Of a stretch of DNA of 38,242 bases, positions 7,889 to 17,107 are shown one piece after another (the first letter of the stretch is position 1; each line of letters starts with the position of its first letter). The notes beneath the pieces were generated by a model that was not told the origin of the DNA, searched no databases, and worked only from the letters and a program-made list of their open reading frames with translations. The position numbers and the translations under genes were made by a program. The stretch lies in assembly GCA_938015425.1 (NCBI GenBank), contig CALLPQ010000171.1, positions 1 through 38,242 on the forward strand. Direction: 5' to 3'. Source of the DNA: an uncultured Parvularculaceae bacterium. GTDB taxonomy: Bacteria; Pseudomonadota; Alphaproteobacteria; Caulobacterales; Parvularculaceae.

Positions 7889-10234
7889 CTACTCCACCAG
7901 AACGGGCATATTATTATCATTATCCTCGCCCTTACCATCCCCTTTTTCTTCATCGTCAGGAATATATTCAAAGGCAAGTTTCGAATTATCATCCGGATCA
8001 AGAGAAACCTTAACAACACCCCCATGTTTTAAGGCACCAAACAGAATTTCATCAGCAATCGGTTTTTTAACATGCTCTTGAATAATCCGGCTAAGGGGGC
8101 GCGCGCCCATCGCATCATCAAACCCGCGTTTTGCAAGCCATTTGGTCGCCGCCTCATCCAATTCAAAAGTAATATTTCGGTCAGCCAGTTGAGATTCCAA
8201 CTGAAGAATAAATTTCTCCACGATACGGTCAATGATTGCTGGTGATAGACCAGCAAATTGGATAATCGCATCAAGACGGTTTCTAAATTCAGGCGTGAAC
8301 AGACGATTAATCGCCAAATCGGTTTCGTCGGTTTTACGCCCTGCCTCAAACCCAATCCCGAATTTGGCCGCATCACTAGCCCCGGCATTGGTTGTCATTA
8401 TCAAAATGACATTTCTAAAATCGACTTTACGCCCATTCGCATCAGTCAAATGACCATTATCCATAACTTGCAGCAAGATATTGAATATTTCCGGATGGGC
8501 TTTTTCAATCTCATCAAGTAATAACACAGCATGGGGGTTTTGGTTGACTGCATCGGTCAACAATCCCCCTTGGTCATACCCCACATAGCCAGGCGGCGCC
8601 CCGATAAGGCGCGAGACCGTATGGCGTTCCATATATTCCGACATATCGAAACGCAGCAATTCCACCCCAAGGGCAAACCCTAATTGTTTGGCAACCTCGG
8701 TTTTACCAACACCTGTGGGTCCGGCAAAAAGATAGCTACCGATTGGTTTATTAGGCTCACGCAAACCGGCACGCGACAGTTTGATGGCCGCAGAAAGTTG
8801 ATCGATGGCATTGTCTTGTCCAAACACGACCCGGCGTAAATCTTCCGGAAGGGCTTTTAAGCGCTCCGTATCCGACGTAGAAACAGATTTTGAAGGAATG
8901 CGCGCCATTTTAGAAATGATTTCTTCAACCTCTGACTCGTCAATAACCGATTTACGATCTTCTTGCGAAAACAAGCGTTGACGGGCCCCCGCTTCATCAA
9001 TCACATCAATCGCTTTATCGGGTAATTTACGATCAGCCATATATTTTGATGATAAATCAACAGCCGCTTTTAACGCTTTGTCTGTATAGGTCACATCGTG
9101 ATGTTTTTCAAAATGGGGCTTTAAACCATGCAATATTTTAAGGGTATCGGGCACACTTGGCTCAACCACATCTATCTTTTGGAACCGTCTTGCCAAGGCG
9201 CGGTCTTTTTCAAAATGCTGGCGATACTCTTTATACGTTGTTGACCCCATGCATCTAAGCACACCCGATTGCAACGCTGGTTTTAATAAATTTGACGCAT
9301 CCATCGCCCCGCCCGAGGTTGCACCAGCGCCAATAATCGTGTGAATTTCATCAATGAATAAAACCGCATCCTCATGATCTTCCAACGCTTTTAAAACCGA
9401 TTTAATGCGCTCTTCAAAATCACCGCGATAACGCGTGCCCGCCAATAAGGTGCCCATATCTAGTGAATAGATTGTTGCCGCGGCCAACACTTCGGGCACT
9501 TCTTCATCGATAATTTGACGGGCTAACCCTTCAGCGATTGCTGTTTTGCCAACCCCTGGGTCACCCACCAATAAGGGGTTATTTTTCCGCCGACGACACA
9601 GAACCTGAATTGCACGCTCGACTTCGGCACCGCGACCAATGAGCGGGTCAACTTTACCCTTCCGGGCTTTCTCGTTCAGGTCAACACAATAGGAAGCAAG
9701 TGCGTCTTGCCCTTGTTTTGCATTGGCATCCCCTTCTTCTGCATTAGGACCATGGGGTGCACGGGCCCTTCCCGGGCCTTGTTCGCCGGGTCGTTTTGCC
9801 AACCCGTGGGAAATATAATTAACCGCATCAAAGCGGGTCATATCCTGATTTTGTAGAAAATGCGCCGCATTGGACTCACGCTCGGCAAACATTGCCACCA
9901 AAACATTTGCCCCCGTTACTTCTTCACGGCCTGACGATTGCACATGAATAACCGCCCTTTGAATAACGCGCTGAAAACTGGCGGTTGCTTTCGCCTGCTC
10001 GTCATCATCTTCATCAAGACGTAAGGTATTGAGCTGATTTTCGATAAACTCGTATAATTCACGGCGCAACTGGTCAATATCAACATTGCAAGCCCGCATA
10101 ACTGCCGCTGCGTCCCGATCATCCGCCAAAGCAAGAAGTAAATGCTCCAGAGTCGCATATTCGTGGCGATATTCATTGGCAATCTCAATAGCGCGCTGAA
10201 GCGCCTCATCTAAACTTCTACTAAACGATGCCAT
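7889..10234 (-). CDS. clpA: ATP-dependent Clp protease ATP-binding subunit ClpA
   Basis: ClpA is the hexameric AAA+ unfoldase that feeds substrates to the ClpP peptidase. This 781-residue protein shows an N-terminal Clp-N double repeat (about residues 1-145). The first AAA+ module has Walker A GDPGVGKTAIAEGLA and Walker B VLFIDEIHTIIGAG. The second has Walker A GPTGVGKTEVAKQLG and Walker B VLLLDEIEKAHPEIF. The ClpP-docking loop is visible as KFGIGFEAG. There is no ClpB-type coiled-coil middle domain, which separates it from ClpB and ClpC. The C-terminus carries an acidic tail (DDEEKGDGKGEDNDNN). It lies 145 bp downstream of clpS, its adaptor, in the usual clpS-clpA order. No clpP is in the window. 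Confidence 0.97.
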   Translation of the reverse strand: MASFSRSLDEALQRAIEIANEYRHEYATLEHLLLALADDRDAAAVMRACNVDIDQLRRELYEFIENQLNTLRLDEDDDEQAKATASFQRVIQRAVIHVQSSGREEVTGANVLVAMFAERESNAAHFLQNQDMTRFDAVNYISHGLAKRPGEQGPGRARAPHGPNAEEGDANAKQGQDALASYCVDLNEKARKGKVDPLIGRGAEVERAIQVLCRRRKNNPLLVGDPGVGKTAIAEGLARQIIDEEVPEVLAAATIYSLDMGTLLAGTRYRGDFEERIKSVLKALEDHEDAVLFIDEIHTIIGAGATSGGAMDASNLLKPALQSGVLRCMGSTTYKEYRQHFEKDRALARRFQKIDVVEPSVPDTLKILHGLKPHFEKHHDVTYTDKALKAAVDLSSKYMADRKLPDKAIDVIDEAGARQRLFSQEDRKSVIDESEVEEIISKMARIPSKSVSTSDTERLKALPEDLRRVVFGQDNAIDQLSAAIKLSRAGLREPNKPIGSYLFAGPTGVGKTEVAKQLGFALGVELLRFDMSEYMERHTVSRLIGAPPGYVGYDQGGLLTDAVNQNPHAVLLLDEIEKAHPEIFNILLQVMDNGHLTDANGRKVDFRNVILIMTTNAGASDAAKFGIGFEAGRKTDETDLAINRLFTPEFRNRLDAIIQFAGLSPAIIDRIVEKFILQLESQLADRNITFELDEAATKWLAKRGFDDAMGARPLSRIIQEHVKKPIADEILFGALKHGGVVKVSLDPDDNSKLAFEYIPDDEEKGDGKGEDNDNNMPVLVE

Positions 10235-10379
10235 ATCGACCTGACCTTAATTGTAAAAAACAAAACCCTGATAAAATGGGGCCTGTCCTTTTAAATGCTT
10301 ATTCTTTATATCCTATTCAATCCTTATTTTATAAAAAAAGTGTGTGTATCCGTCTAATTTTTGTGATCTTTGTGGATAA

Positions 10380-10724
10380 TCATTCTTTTTCCATGGTGCA
10401 TTGCAGTGGATGCTGGTTCCGGCGGGCTAAATCCATCACTTGGGCAACCTTGGTTTCTGCCACTTCATAGGTGTAAACGCCGCAAATACCCACATCATTT
10501 TGGTGCACATGCAGCATAATCATGAAAGCATCTTCTGGTTTTTTCTTAAAGATTGTCTGCAAAAGCCAAACTACAAACTCTTGGGGTGTGAAGTCATCAT
10601 TCAACAACAACACTTTATACATAGCGGGTTTTTGCGTCTTGGGCGTGGTTTTAGAGATAACCTTAACGCCAAGCCCCCCTTCATCTTGATTGTCTTCTTC
10701 GTGGGACATCTTTGTAATCACCAT
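10380..10724 (-). CDS. clpS: ATP-dependent Clp protease adaptor ClpS
   Basis: ClpS delivers N-end-rule substrates to ClpA. This 114-residue protein has a disordered, acidic N-terminal extension, which is used for delivery, and the conserved core [17 protein letters not shown]. The Asn-Asp-Asp there lines the pocket that binds the N-terminal residue of the substrate. The helix [17 protein letters not shown] carries the conserved histidine of the pocket. The C-terminal [13 protein letters not shown] helix is also typical. A second in-frame ATG at 10709, giving MSHEED, has a better-spaced GGTG ribosome site and may be the true start. The gene is followed on the same strand by clpA. Confidence 0.96.
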   Translation of the reverse strand: MVITKMSHEEDNQDEGGLGVKVISKTTPKTQKPAMYKVLLLNDDFTPQEFVVWLLQTIFKKKPEDAFMIMLHVHQNDVGICGVYTYEVAETKVAQVMDLARRNQHPLQCTMEKE

Positions 10725-10892
10725 CCGTCAGTTGCACCATCATGATATATAATGGATTACCGTTATAAACGTAAGAAACTGTAAATTATCGATTTCACCT
10801 GATCAACATAATTTTCTGCACCGCGAATTTAGGGCAAAGCTGAAACACGGGACTGCCAAAATTTGATGAACAGGCTAAAAGCGCGCAAAAAT

Positions 10893-10919
10893 AAAGCCCG
10901 ATGCAATACACCGGGCTTT
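10893..10919 (-). terminator. Rho-independent terminator after the phasin gene
   Basis: The perfect 8-bp stem AAAGCCCG/CGGGCTTT encloses an 11-nt loop. On the minus strand it is followed by a T-rich run (TTTATTTTTG). It lies about 90 bp downstream of the phasin stop codon and upstream of clpS, so it insulates clpS from phasin transcription. Confidence 0.8.
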
Positions 10920-11010
10920 AAATACGCAACTTACTTAATCTACTGATTACTCATACTCGTACTAATACTCATACAAAATTTAACTATAAATCAGTGATCT
11001 TAAAATAACC

Positions 11011-11457
11011 TTATGGACGGAAAGATTGAACTTTCTCAACAAGTTGGTTGTAGTTATCTGTAATTGGCTCAGCAGCTGTTTTGCTTGAAGTCACCATCAT
11101 CTCAGTGATTTTATTGAACTGAGCAATATTTTTTTCAAAAGAAGTGCGGAAAAACTCGGCGTTTAGGTCCAAAGCTTCTTGTGGTGTTTTACATGAAGCC
11201 AATGATTGAGCCGTTTTAACATTTTCTTCAAAGTTCGCTTTAGCAAAATCAGCTTGTTCAGCAGAAAGTTGCTCTAAGCTACTTGTTACTGTTGTAGAAG
11301 CAGAGATGATGGCATCCATTGATTCTTTTTGGAACTCGGCAACCTGCTCGAAGCCTTTGTTAATTTTCTCAAAGCCTTCTTGAATAGAAGCAGTATTCAC
11401 ACCAGCCATATCTTCAAAACCAGTTTTTTTGGTAGTTCTTTTTTTAGCAGCAGCCAT
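11011..11457 (-). CDS. Phasin family protein
   Basis: This 148-residue, mainly helical, low-complexity protein has the phasin pattern. It has a Lys-rich N-terminus (MAAAKKRTTKKTGFEDMAG), then long amphipathic helices with FEQVAEFQKESMDAIISAS, SAEQADFAKANFEENVKTAQSL, and LNAEFFRTSFEKNIAQFNKI. Phasins coat polyhydroxyalkanoate granules. The ribosome site is very strong (GAGGAG, 7 nt from the ATG), as expected for an abundant protein. A promoter with two flanking palindromes lies upstream and a clear terminator lies downstream, so it is probably a single-gene transcript. The 3-hydroxybutyrate dehydrogenase gene at 35.5 kb fits a polymer-storing cell. No polymer synthase gene is in the window. 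Confidence 0.9.
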   Translation of the reverse strand: MAAAKKRTTKKTGFEDMAGVNTASIQEGFEKINKGFEQVAEFQKESMDAIISASTTVTSSLEQLSAEQADFAKANFEENVKTAQSLASCKTPQEALDLNAEFFRTSFEKNIAQFNKITEMMVTSSKTAAEPITDNYNQLVEKVQSFRP

Positions 11458-11549
11458 GATATTCTCCTCAAAAGAGTGTTCTAAAAATTTCTAAGTCGCA
11501 AGTTTGAATTTTACAGGGTTCAAATAAGCCCAAAGTCCAGACAAATTGC

Positions 11550-11569
11550 TTATGTGCACTGCAACATAA
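11550..11569. promoter_or_regulatory. Palindromic operator candidate overlapping the phasin -10 region
   Basis: TTATGTGCACTGCAACATAA has complementary outer arms (TTATGT/ACATAA) around a TGCA-rich core. It covers the predicted -10 box of the phasin promoter. PhaR, the repressor of phasin genes in Paracoccus and Rhodobacter, is known to bind TGC/GCA-rich palindromes, so PhaR is a reasonable but untested candidate. Confidence 0.5.
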
Positions 11570-11590
11570 ACAAATCCTAAGATAAGTCAA
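11563..11590 (-). promoter_or_regulatory. Phasin promoter
   Basis: On the minus strand TTGACT (11590-11585) and TATGTT (11568-11563) are separated by 16 nt, a near-consensus sigma-70-type promoter. Transcription would start about 95 nt before the phasin start codon. Confidence 0.6.
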
Positions 11591-11597
11591 GCATTAA

Positions 11598-11614
11598 ATT
11601 GTGCGGCGCACAAT
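11598..11614. promoter_or_regulatory. Palindromic operator candidate upstream of the phasin -35 box
   Basis: ATTGTGCGGCGCACAAT is a perfect 7-bp inverted repeat around a 3-nt centre, 8 bp upstream of the -35 hexamer. It shares a TGC/GCA-rich core with the palindrome at 11550-11569. The pair brackets the promoter, a pattern consistent with one autoregulated repressor such as PhaR. Confidence 0.55.
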
Positions 11615-11743
11615 GTTTTTTATGTTATTAAATCAATGCCTTACAAGGTAAACAAAAAATAAATACCGCATTAGCAATAAATATTCGGGGAAAAATACAG
11701 ATAATTCGCCTATTTGGGGTGCTTAAATTTTATCAAGAGGGAA

Positions 11744-12598
11744 TCATGAAGGGCGCGCCACCTGCTTATAGGCATCACGCAATTTTAGGGTTTGCGGTCC
11801 GGCCTGACCATCCCCAATTTGCTGATCATCAATATGTGTCACCGGCATCACGAGGCTGCTTGCCGAGGTGATAAAAGCCTCTTTCGCTTCAAGGGCCTCT
11901 TCATAAGTAAAAGCTCTTTCCTCCACTTTCAGGCCAAGTGATGTAACCGCTTTCAAAACGCTCTCGCGGGTAATCCCCCCCAAAATCTCGTTTGATAAAG
12001 GACGGGTGACCAACGAACCCGACGCATTTATAATCCATGCATTAGAAGAAGAACCTTCGGTAATTTTATTTTCTTTCAACAACCATGCTTCATAAGCTTT
12101 TTTGGATTTCGCTTCTTGTTTCGCTAAGGCATTAGGTAATAGGGAAATGGATTTAATATCCACCCTACCCCAGCGAATATCCGGCATTGTAACAATTTTT
12201 ATTCCTTTTTGCGCTAACGCGTCATTAGCTGCTAGGGAATAAGGTTTTACGGTCATCACCATAACCGGCAAAGTCGGTTTATCAGGAAACGGATGATCAC
12301 GGGGGGCGACCCCGCGCGAAATTTGCATATAGACCAACGCATCACGCAAACGGTTACGACGAAGCACTTCCCGCATAATAATCTTTAAAGAGGCAGAACT
12401 CATCTGGAAGGGAATATCCAACCCCTCTAATGACCGCCGCAGCCGCGCCATATGCCCCGCCTCGTCCCAATATTGTCCATCAACCACAAGACAAACTTCG
12501 TAGATACCATCTGAAAACTGATACCCTCTGTCTTCAACATATATGTGGGGTTCGGATAGTCTACGATAAAACCCGTCAACGTAAGCAATTCTGGACAT
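11744..12598 (-). CDS. dat: D-amino-acid transaminase (class IV aminotransferase)
   Basis: This PLP enzyme interconverts D-amino acids and 2-oxo acids, commonly D-alanine and D-glutamate for peptidoglycan. The 284-residue length is normal for the family. The N-terminal VEDRGYQFSDGIYEV motif, the PLP-binding lysine Lys149 in DIKSISLLPN, and Glu181 in KITEGSSSNAWI, which contacts the PLP pyridine nitrogen, are all present. The downstream LGGITRESVL segment is also typical of class IV aminotransferases. A branched-chain aminotransferase is less likely at this length and with these motifs. It is last in the dusB-ntrYX-trkAH cluster, 38 bp after trkH, with an AGGA ribosome site. A dat gene at this place is a known alphaproteobacterial arrangement. 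Confidence 0.9.
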   Translation of the reverse strand: MSRIAYVDGFYRRLSEPHIYVEDRGYQFSDGIYEVCLVVDGQYWDEAGHMARLRRSLEGLDIPFQMSSASLKIIMREVLRRNRLRDALVYMQISRGVAPRDHPFPDKPTLPVMVMTVKPYSLAANDALAQKGIKIVTMPDIRWGRVDIKSISLLPNALAKQEAKSKKAYEAWLLKENKITEGSSSNAWIINASGSLVTRPLSNEILGGITRESVLKAVTSLGLKVEERAFTYEEALEAKEAFITSASSLVMPVTHIDDQQIGDGQAGPQTLKLRDAYKQVARPS

Positions 12599-12636
12599 AT
12601 ATTATTCCTGTTTGTGCGTTATAAAGACGACTATAT

Positions 12637-14070
12637 TCAAGAACGCCAGAAAGCGCGATTAAATAATGCGAGAGCGGCCACAGCCTCAATCCGTCCTAAT
12701 ATCATTGCCACCACCATGACCCATCTTCCCATCGGATTAAACCCATCATAATCATTCACCGCCAACGATGTAAGAATATCCCCTTTTTCGATAGACGCCA
12801 AACCAACCAATGGCCCCGTATTGCTAAGGGTTGCCGCTGCTGCTGCTGCCGCTCGGTCAAAGCTATGACCAAAGAACGTAAAAATGACAATCATGCTGGC
12901 CAAGAAAATGGTAAACACCAAAAAATGCATCCACACACCAAGCTCATTGGCGATACGTGATGTGCCTCTAACGGCATGGGGCAGGATAAGGCGTTGGATC
13001 TCTTCATTCGCGCGCCGCGTAATGACTAACCATCGCATAATTTTAAACCCCCCTGCCGTCGAAATAGCCGCGCCACCAATCAAGGCGGTAATAATAGCAA
13101 CGGTCAAGGGCGGCGGCTCCCCCACAAAAAACCCGTTAGTCGATAATAAAGAAGCCGCATTAAATAATTGCAGAGGAATTAAATCCATATCCCCGGCGCC
13201 CGCCAATATCCAAAACACAATCCCCACGATAAAAATCATGAAGATATATGTCTCGGATTCAACATCTCTTTGATGACTCCAATGGTTATTCACTAAAATT
13301 TTGACCACAAAACTAATCAGAACAAAGTTTAATCCCGAGAAAACCACGAACGGCAACAAGATAAGGGTTATAATCTGGTTATAACCGCCAAGCCCTTGAA
13401 TATGCGGTATCAATCCCCCGGACGCTTGCACAGACAAGGCCATGATCGTCGCATCAAATGGCGCAAGCCCCGTTGAGACCAACAAAAATAAACATAACAG
13501 GGTCAAAAATAAATAAACCGAAAAAAACGAAATCAACGCATTTTCCAATGAGCGTAGATAAGAATTTCGCTCTCCCCGCGAGAAGGGTACTTTAATCGTA
13601 TCCACACCGTAGAAAGCGGGACGAACGATAACCGATGCCGCAAAAGCGATTGAGACAAGGCCGCCAATCCATTGCATCAATGCGCGCCAGAACAATCCGA
13701 TGGGGTCGGACAATAGGGTTTCAAATGATAACCACGCCCCCGTGGTCGTTAAGGCAGAGACCGCCTCAAAATAAGCATCGGAAACCCCGCTCTGCCCTGA
13801 AAGCACTAAGGGCAATGCACCGAAAATCGGCGCAATTACCCACCATAACAAAACCAATAAAATACCGCCGCGAAAATCCGTTGCCGGTTTCTTAGCAGCA
13901 ATTGTAAAAAGCAGACCAACACCGACCATAATCGTTATTACGGCACTAAACCCATAATATTGAATTTCGTCACTACCCTGAACAAGCGCATAAAGAGTTG
14001 GCGCGAGCATAAATAGACCTAATATGGACAATCCATTTCCAAGTGCCCGAATGATACTGGGAAACCCCAT
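12637..14070 (-). CDS. trkH: Trk-type potassium uptake channel subunit TrkH
   Basis: This 477-residue membrane protein is the translocating subunit of a low-affinity potassium uptake system. It shows repeated membrane-pore-membrane units. The pore-loop motif SALTTTGAW (about residues 105-113) and the later SLLSTNGFF, together with further Gly-containing loops, mark the selectivity filter. The length and helix pattern fit TrkH/TrkG. It starts 27 bp after trkA on the same strand, so channel and regulatory subunit are made together. Its start has only a weak ribosome site (TAAGAT), which suggests translational coupling to trkA. Confidence 0.93.
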   Translation of the reverse strand: MGFPSIIRALGNGLSILGLFMLAPTLYALVQGSDEIQYYGFSAVITIMVGVGLLFTIAAKKPATDFRGGILLVLLWWVIAPIFGALPLVLSGQSGVSDAYFEAVSALTTTGAWLSFETLLSDPIGLFWRALMQWIGGLVSIAFAASVIVRPAFYGVDTIKVPFSRGERNSYLRSLENALISFFSVYLFLTLLCLFLLVSTGLAPFDATIMALSVQASGGLIPHIQGLGGYNQIITLILLPFVVFSGLNFVLISFVVKILVNNHWSHQRDVESETYIFMIFIVGIVFWILAGAGDMDLIPLQLFNAASLLSTNGFFVGEPPPLTVAIITALIGGAAISTAGGFKIMRWLVITRRANEEIQRLILPHAVRGTSRIANELGVWMHFLVFTIFLASMIVIFTFFGHSFDRAAAAAAATLSNTGPLVGLASIEKGDILTSLAVNDYDGFNPMGRWVMVVAMILGRIEAVAALALFNRAFWRS

Positions 14071-14097
14071 AATCTTACATTTCTCAAATCTAAAGAA

Positions 14098-15471
14098 CTA
14101 AAAATATTCGACACTCACCCGGAACATTTGCTCAACATCTTTAACGCTTTCACGCATCGCCATCAATACGACCCGATCTTCTGGCTCAATGACAAAATCA
14201 CGATCAGGCAATAAGACTTTATTATCCCGATAGACAGCTCCGACAACCACCCCGTCAGGCAAGTTTGCCTCCTTTAACGGCTTATTGACCAAAGGCGATG
14301 TTTCAAGAGCGACAGCATCAATAATCTCGGCCATGCCATCAAATAAAGAATAAAGCCCTTTAATCCGTCCACGGCGAATATGTTGTAATATAGTGGAAAC
14401 CGTTGTCGCCCTTGGGTCAAGGAAGCGATCAATGCCAACGGCTTCGCTGACCGAAGCAAATTCATGATCATTGACCAAGGTCAACGCTTTACGCGCGCCT
14501 TCTTTTTTGGCCACAACAGAGGCCAAAATATTGACCTGATCATTATCCGTTAAAGCGATAACCGCATCTGCATCTTTGACCCCCGCTTCATGCAATAATG
14601 TACTATCAAGTCCATCCCCCTGCAAAACAATGGTGCGCTCTAATTGTTCTGCAATAAACTCGGCGCGATCACGATTTAATTCAATAAGGCGGACTTTAGT
14701 GGAACCAAGACCTTCCAAGGCACTGGCGACATTTAACCCAATATTGCCCCCCCCTATGATAATGACGCGGCGGGCACGGCTCGCAGAAATACCCAGAATT
14801 TCCATTGCCCGCGAAACATCATCACGTTTGGCAATAAACATAATCTGATCACCCACATTAAGCTGATCATCCCCATGAGCACGCCACATCTTACCATCCC
14901 GGCGGATCGCAGTAACGGTTACTTTCAAATCGGGAAACAAATCATAAAGTTGATTAAGCGGCGTATCAATAACCGGGCAATCATCCCGCAATTTAACCCC
15001 CACGGCCCAGATTAATCCGTTGACAAAGGAGGTAACGTCAAAAGCTCCCGGCGTAAGCATCCTTTGCATAATTGCTTCGCTAACCGCTAACTCCGGCGAG
15101 ATCACCACATCTATCGGCAAATGTTTGCGACTAAAAATATCCGAATATTTAGGGTCCAGATAGTTTTGTTCTCTTATCCGGGCTATCTTGGTTGGCACCT
15201 TAAATAATGAATGGGCAATCTGGCACGCGACCATGTTAATTTCATCAGAGTGCGTCACTGTGATGATCATTTCCGCTTCGCGTGCGCCAGCTTCAACAAG
15301 TATATCAGGATAGGAACCATTTCCCACCACACCGCGCACATCAAGACGTTCACTAATTTCGCGAACCAAATTCATAGATTGATCAATGATGGTTACATCA
15401 TTCCCCTCCATGGATAAGCGTCGGGCAATACCGTAGCCAACACGGCCTGCGCCGCAAATAATGACACGCAT
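14098..15471 (-). CDS. trkA: Trk potassium transport regulatory subunit TrkA
   Basis: TrkA is the cytoplasmic NAD(H)/ATP-binding ring that gates TrkH. The 457-residue protein has two RCK modules. Each begins with a Rossmann glycine motif: MRVIICGAGRVGYGIARRLS at the N-terminus and RRVIIIGGGNIGLNVASALE near residue 235. Each module ends in an RCK_C/TrkA_C domain. Acidic residues close each Rossmann motif (VTIIDQ and VRLIEL). The gene has a good ribosome site (AAGGA, 7 nt). It lies between ntrX and trkH, the usual place in alphaproteobacteria. Confidence 0.96.
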   Translation of the reverse strand: MRVIICGAGRVGYGIARRLSMEGNDVTIIDQSMNLVREISERLDVRGVVGNGSYPDILVEAGAREAEMIITVTHSDEINMVACQIAHSLFKVPTKIARIREQNYLDPKYSDIFSRKHLPIDVVISPELAVSEAIMQRMLTPGAFDVTSFVNGLIWAVGVKLRDDCPVIDTPLNQLYDLFPDLKVTVTAIRRDGKMWRAHGDDQLNVGDQIMFIAKRDDVSRAMEILGISASRARRVIIIGGGNIGLNVASALEGLGSTKVRLIELNRDRAEFIAEQLERTIVLQGDGLDSTLLHEAGVKDADAVIALTDNDQVNILASVVAKKEGARKALTLVNDHEFASVSEAVGIDRFLDPRATTVSTILQHIRRGRIKGLYSLFDGMAEIIDAVALETSPLVNKPLKEANLPDGVVVGAVYRDNKVLLPDRDFVIEPEDRVVLMAMRESVKDVEQMFRVSVEYF

Positions 15472-15506
15472 ATCAAATTCCTTTGTAAACCAGTTTAGTG
15501 AAGTGG

Positions 15507-16940
15507 TTAACTCGTGGTTGAAATACCATTGGAGGTACCGATCATTCCATCAGAAATATCAACCTTGCTTTGATTATTTACACCCAAAGCTTTTAACTTA
15601 CGATGAAGCGCCGACCTTTCCATCCCGATAAAAGCTGCGGTGCGTGATATATTTCCGCCAAAACGCCCTATTTGCGTAATTAAATATTCACGTTCAAAAT
15701 GCTCTCTTGCATCCCGCAACGGCATCGCAATAATCTGCTCGGTTCCAGCCCCCGGTGACACCGACAAACCCGCATCAATTACCTCAGAGGGAAGATCATC
15801 AACTCCGATTTCACTATTGCTACCGCGTGGTGCCATAATCAAGGTTCGTTCAACAACATTGCGTAATTGGCGCACATTCCCGGGCCATGCATAGGTTTGC
15901 ATCGCGGCCAAAGCATCTTGCGTATATTTTCTTTTTGCCAAACCATGAGAGCGTGAAAGACGATCAACAAAATAATCGACCAGAGCCGGTATATCTTCTC
16001 GATGTTCACTAAGGCCCGGCGCGTCAATCGCCACCACGTTGAGGCGATGAAAAAAGTCTTCACGAAAACGGCCATGTTGTGCATCCATCAACAAGTTACG
16101 CGAAGTGGTTGATACCACTCTCACATCCACTTCAACGGGCCGGGCCCCGCCAATTCTTTTAAACCGCTGATCAACCAAAACACGCAATATTTTACTTTGC
16201 GTCTCAAGGGGCATATCCCCAACCTCATCAAACATGAGGGTACCCCCATGGGCCTTTTCCATTAACCCGATCGATTTGACACTGCCATTTTCACTATTTT
16301 CTACACCAAACAATTCTTCTTCCATCCGCTCGGGAGAGATCATCGCCGCGCTTGCTAACACAAAAGGTTGGTCACTACGCCCTGAATGGGCATGCAGTAA
16401 TCGCGCAATCATTTCTTTACCTGCCCCCGGAGGGCCGGAAATCAACACCCGTGAGCGCGAGTCTGCAACACGGTCAATCACATTTCGTAAAGCACCGATT
16501 ACGGATGAATCGCCCACCAAGCCCCAATCAGGCATACGCCCTTTTAATTCGCTATTCTCACGGCGTAACCGCGTTGCCTCTAATGCGCGATTAACCGCAA
16601 GAATTAATCTATCAGCATTGAAAGGTTTCTCGACAAAATCATAAGCGCCTTTTTTAATCGCAACAACAGCTGTTTCAATAGTGCCATGTCCAGAGATAAT
16701 AATAACCGGCAAATCAGGGTAGAGACGTTTTAGCTCTTCTAAAATTTCAATACCATCCATCTTGGAGTTTTGTAACCAGATGTCCAGAATGACCAAAGCT
16801 GGCACACGTTCCGCGACACTGGTAAAGACCGCATCAGAATTAGCGGCCGAACGCGGGCTAAACCCCTCATCCTCAAGCACACCCGCGACTAACTCACGGA
16901 TATCTTTTTCATCATCAACAACCAATATATCGATAGCCAT
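15507..16940 (-). CDS. ntrX: Nitrogen-assimilation/redox response regulator NtrX
   Basis: NtrX is the response regulator partner of NtrY. The 477-residue protein has a receiver domain with the phosphoacceptor Asp53 (VILDIWL) and Lys in FVEKPFN. It then has an AAA+ domain with Walker A SGPPGAGKEMIARLL and Walker B GTLMFDEVGDMP, and a C-terminal Fis-type helix-turn-helix (RTAAFIGMERSALHRKLKAL). The GAFTGA loop used by sigma-54 activators to contact the holoenzyme is absent: the segment after LFGVE reads NSENGSVKSIGLMEKAHGG. This is a known feature of NtrX proteins and suggests it does not act as a classical sigma-54 activator. It follows ntrY and precedes trkA. Confidence 0.95.
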   Translation of the reverse strand: MAIDILVVDDEKDIRELVAGVLEDEGFSPRSAANSDAVFTSVAERVPALVILDIWLQNSKMDGIEILEELKRLYPDLPVIIISGHGTIETAVVAIKKGAYDFVEKPFNADRLILAVNRALEATRLRRENSELKGRMPDWGLVGDSSVIGALRNVIDRVADSRSRVLISGPPGAGKEMIARLLHAHSGRSDQPFVLASAAMISPERMEEELFGVENSENGSVKSIGLMEKAHGGTLMFDEVGDMPLETQSKILRVLVDQRFKRIGGARPVEVDVRVVSTTSRNLLMDAQHGRFREDFFHRLNVVAIDAPGLSEHREDIPALVDYFVDRLSRSHGLAKRKYTQDALAAMQTYAWPGNVRQLRNVVERTLIMAPRGSNSEIGVDDLPSEVIDAGLSVSPGAGTEQIIAMPLRDAREHFEREYLITQIGRFGGNISRTAAFIGMERSALHRKLKALGVNNQSKVDISDGMIGTSNGISTTS

Positions 16941-17107
16941 TTTATTTTTCCTGATAGTTACTCAACAATTTCTACTTAAAAATCTCAAAATTAAACTATT
17001 TAAACTGTATTGACTGAACAACGATGCATAATTTTTTATCAATCATAACCGTCATTCTTACCTCTTATTATCTACCTACAGATTTTTTATTAACGCTCTA
17101 ATCTTTT

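Noticed and set aside
10228-10470. Small plus-strand frame between clpA and clpS
   Set aside because: It overlaps the starts and ends of two certain genes on the other strand and has no ribosome site.
16234-16644. Plus-strand frame of 136 codons
   Set aside because: It is antisense to the AAA+ region of ntrX and has no ribosome site or family features.
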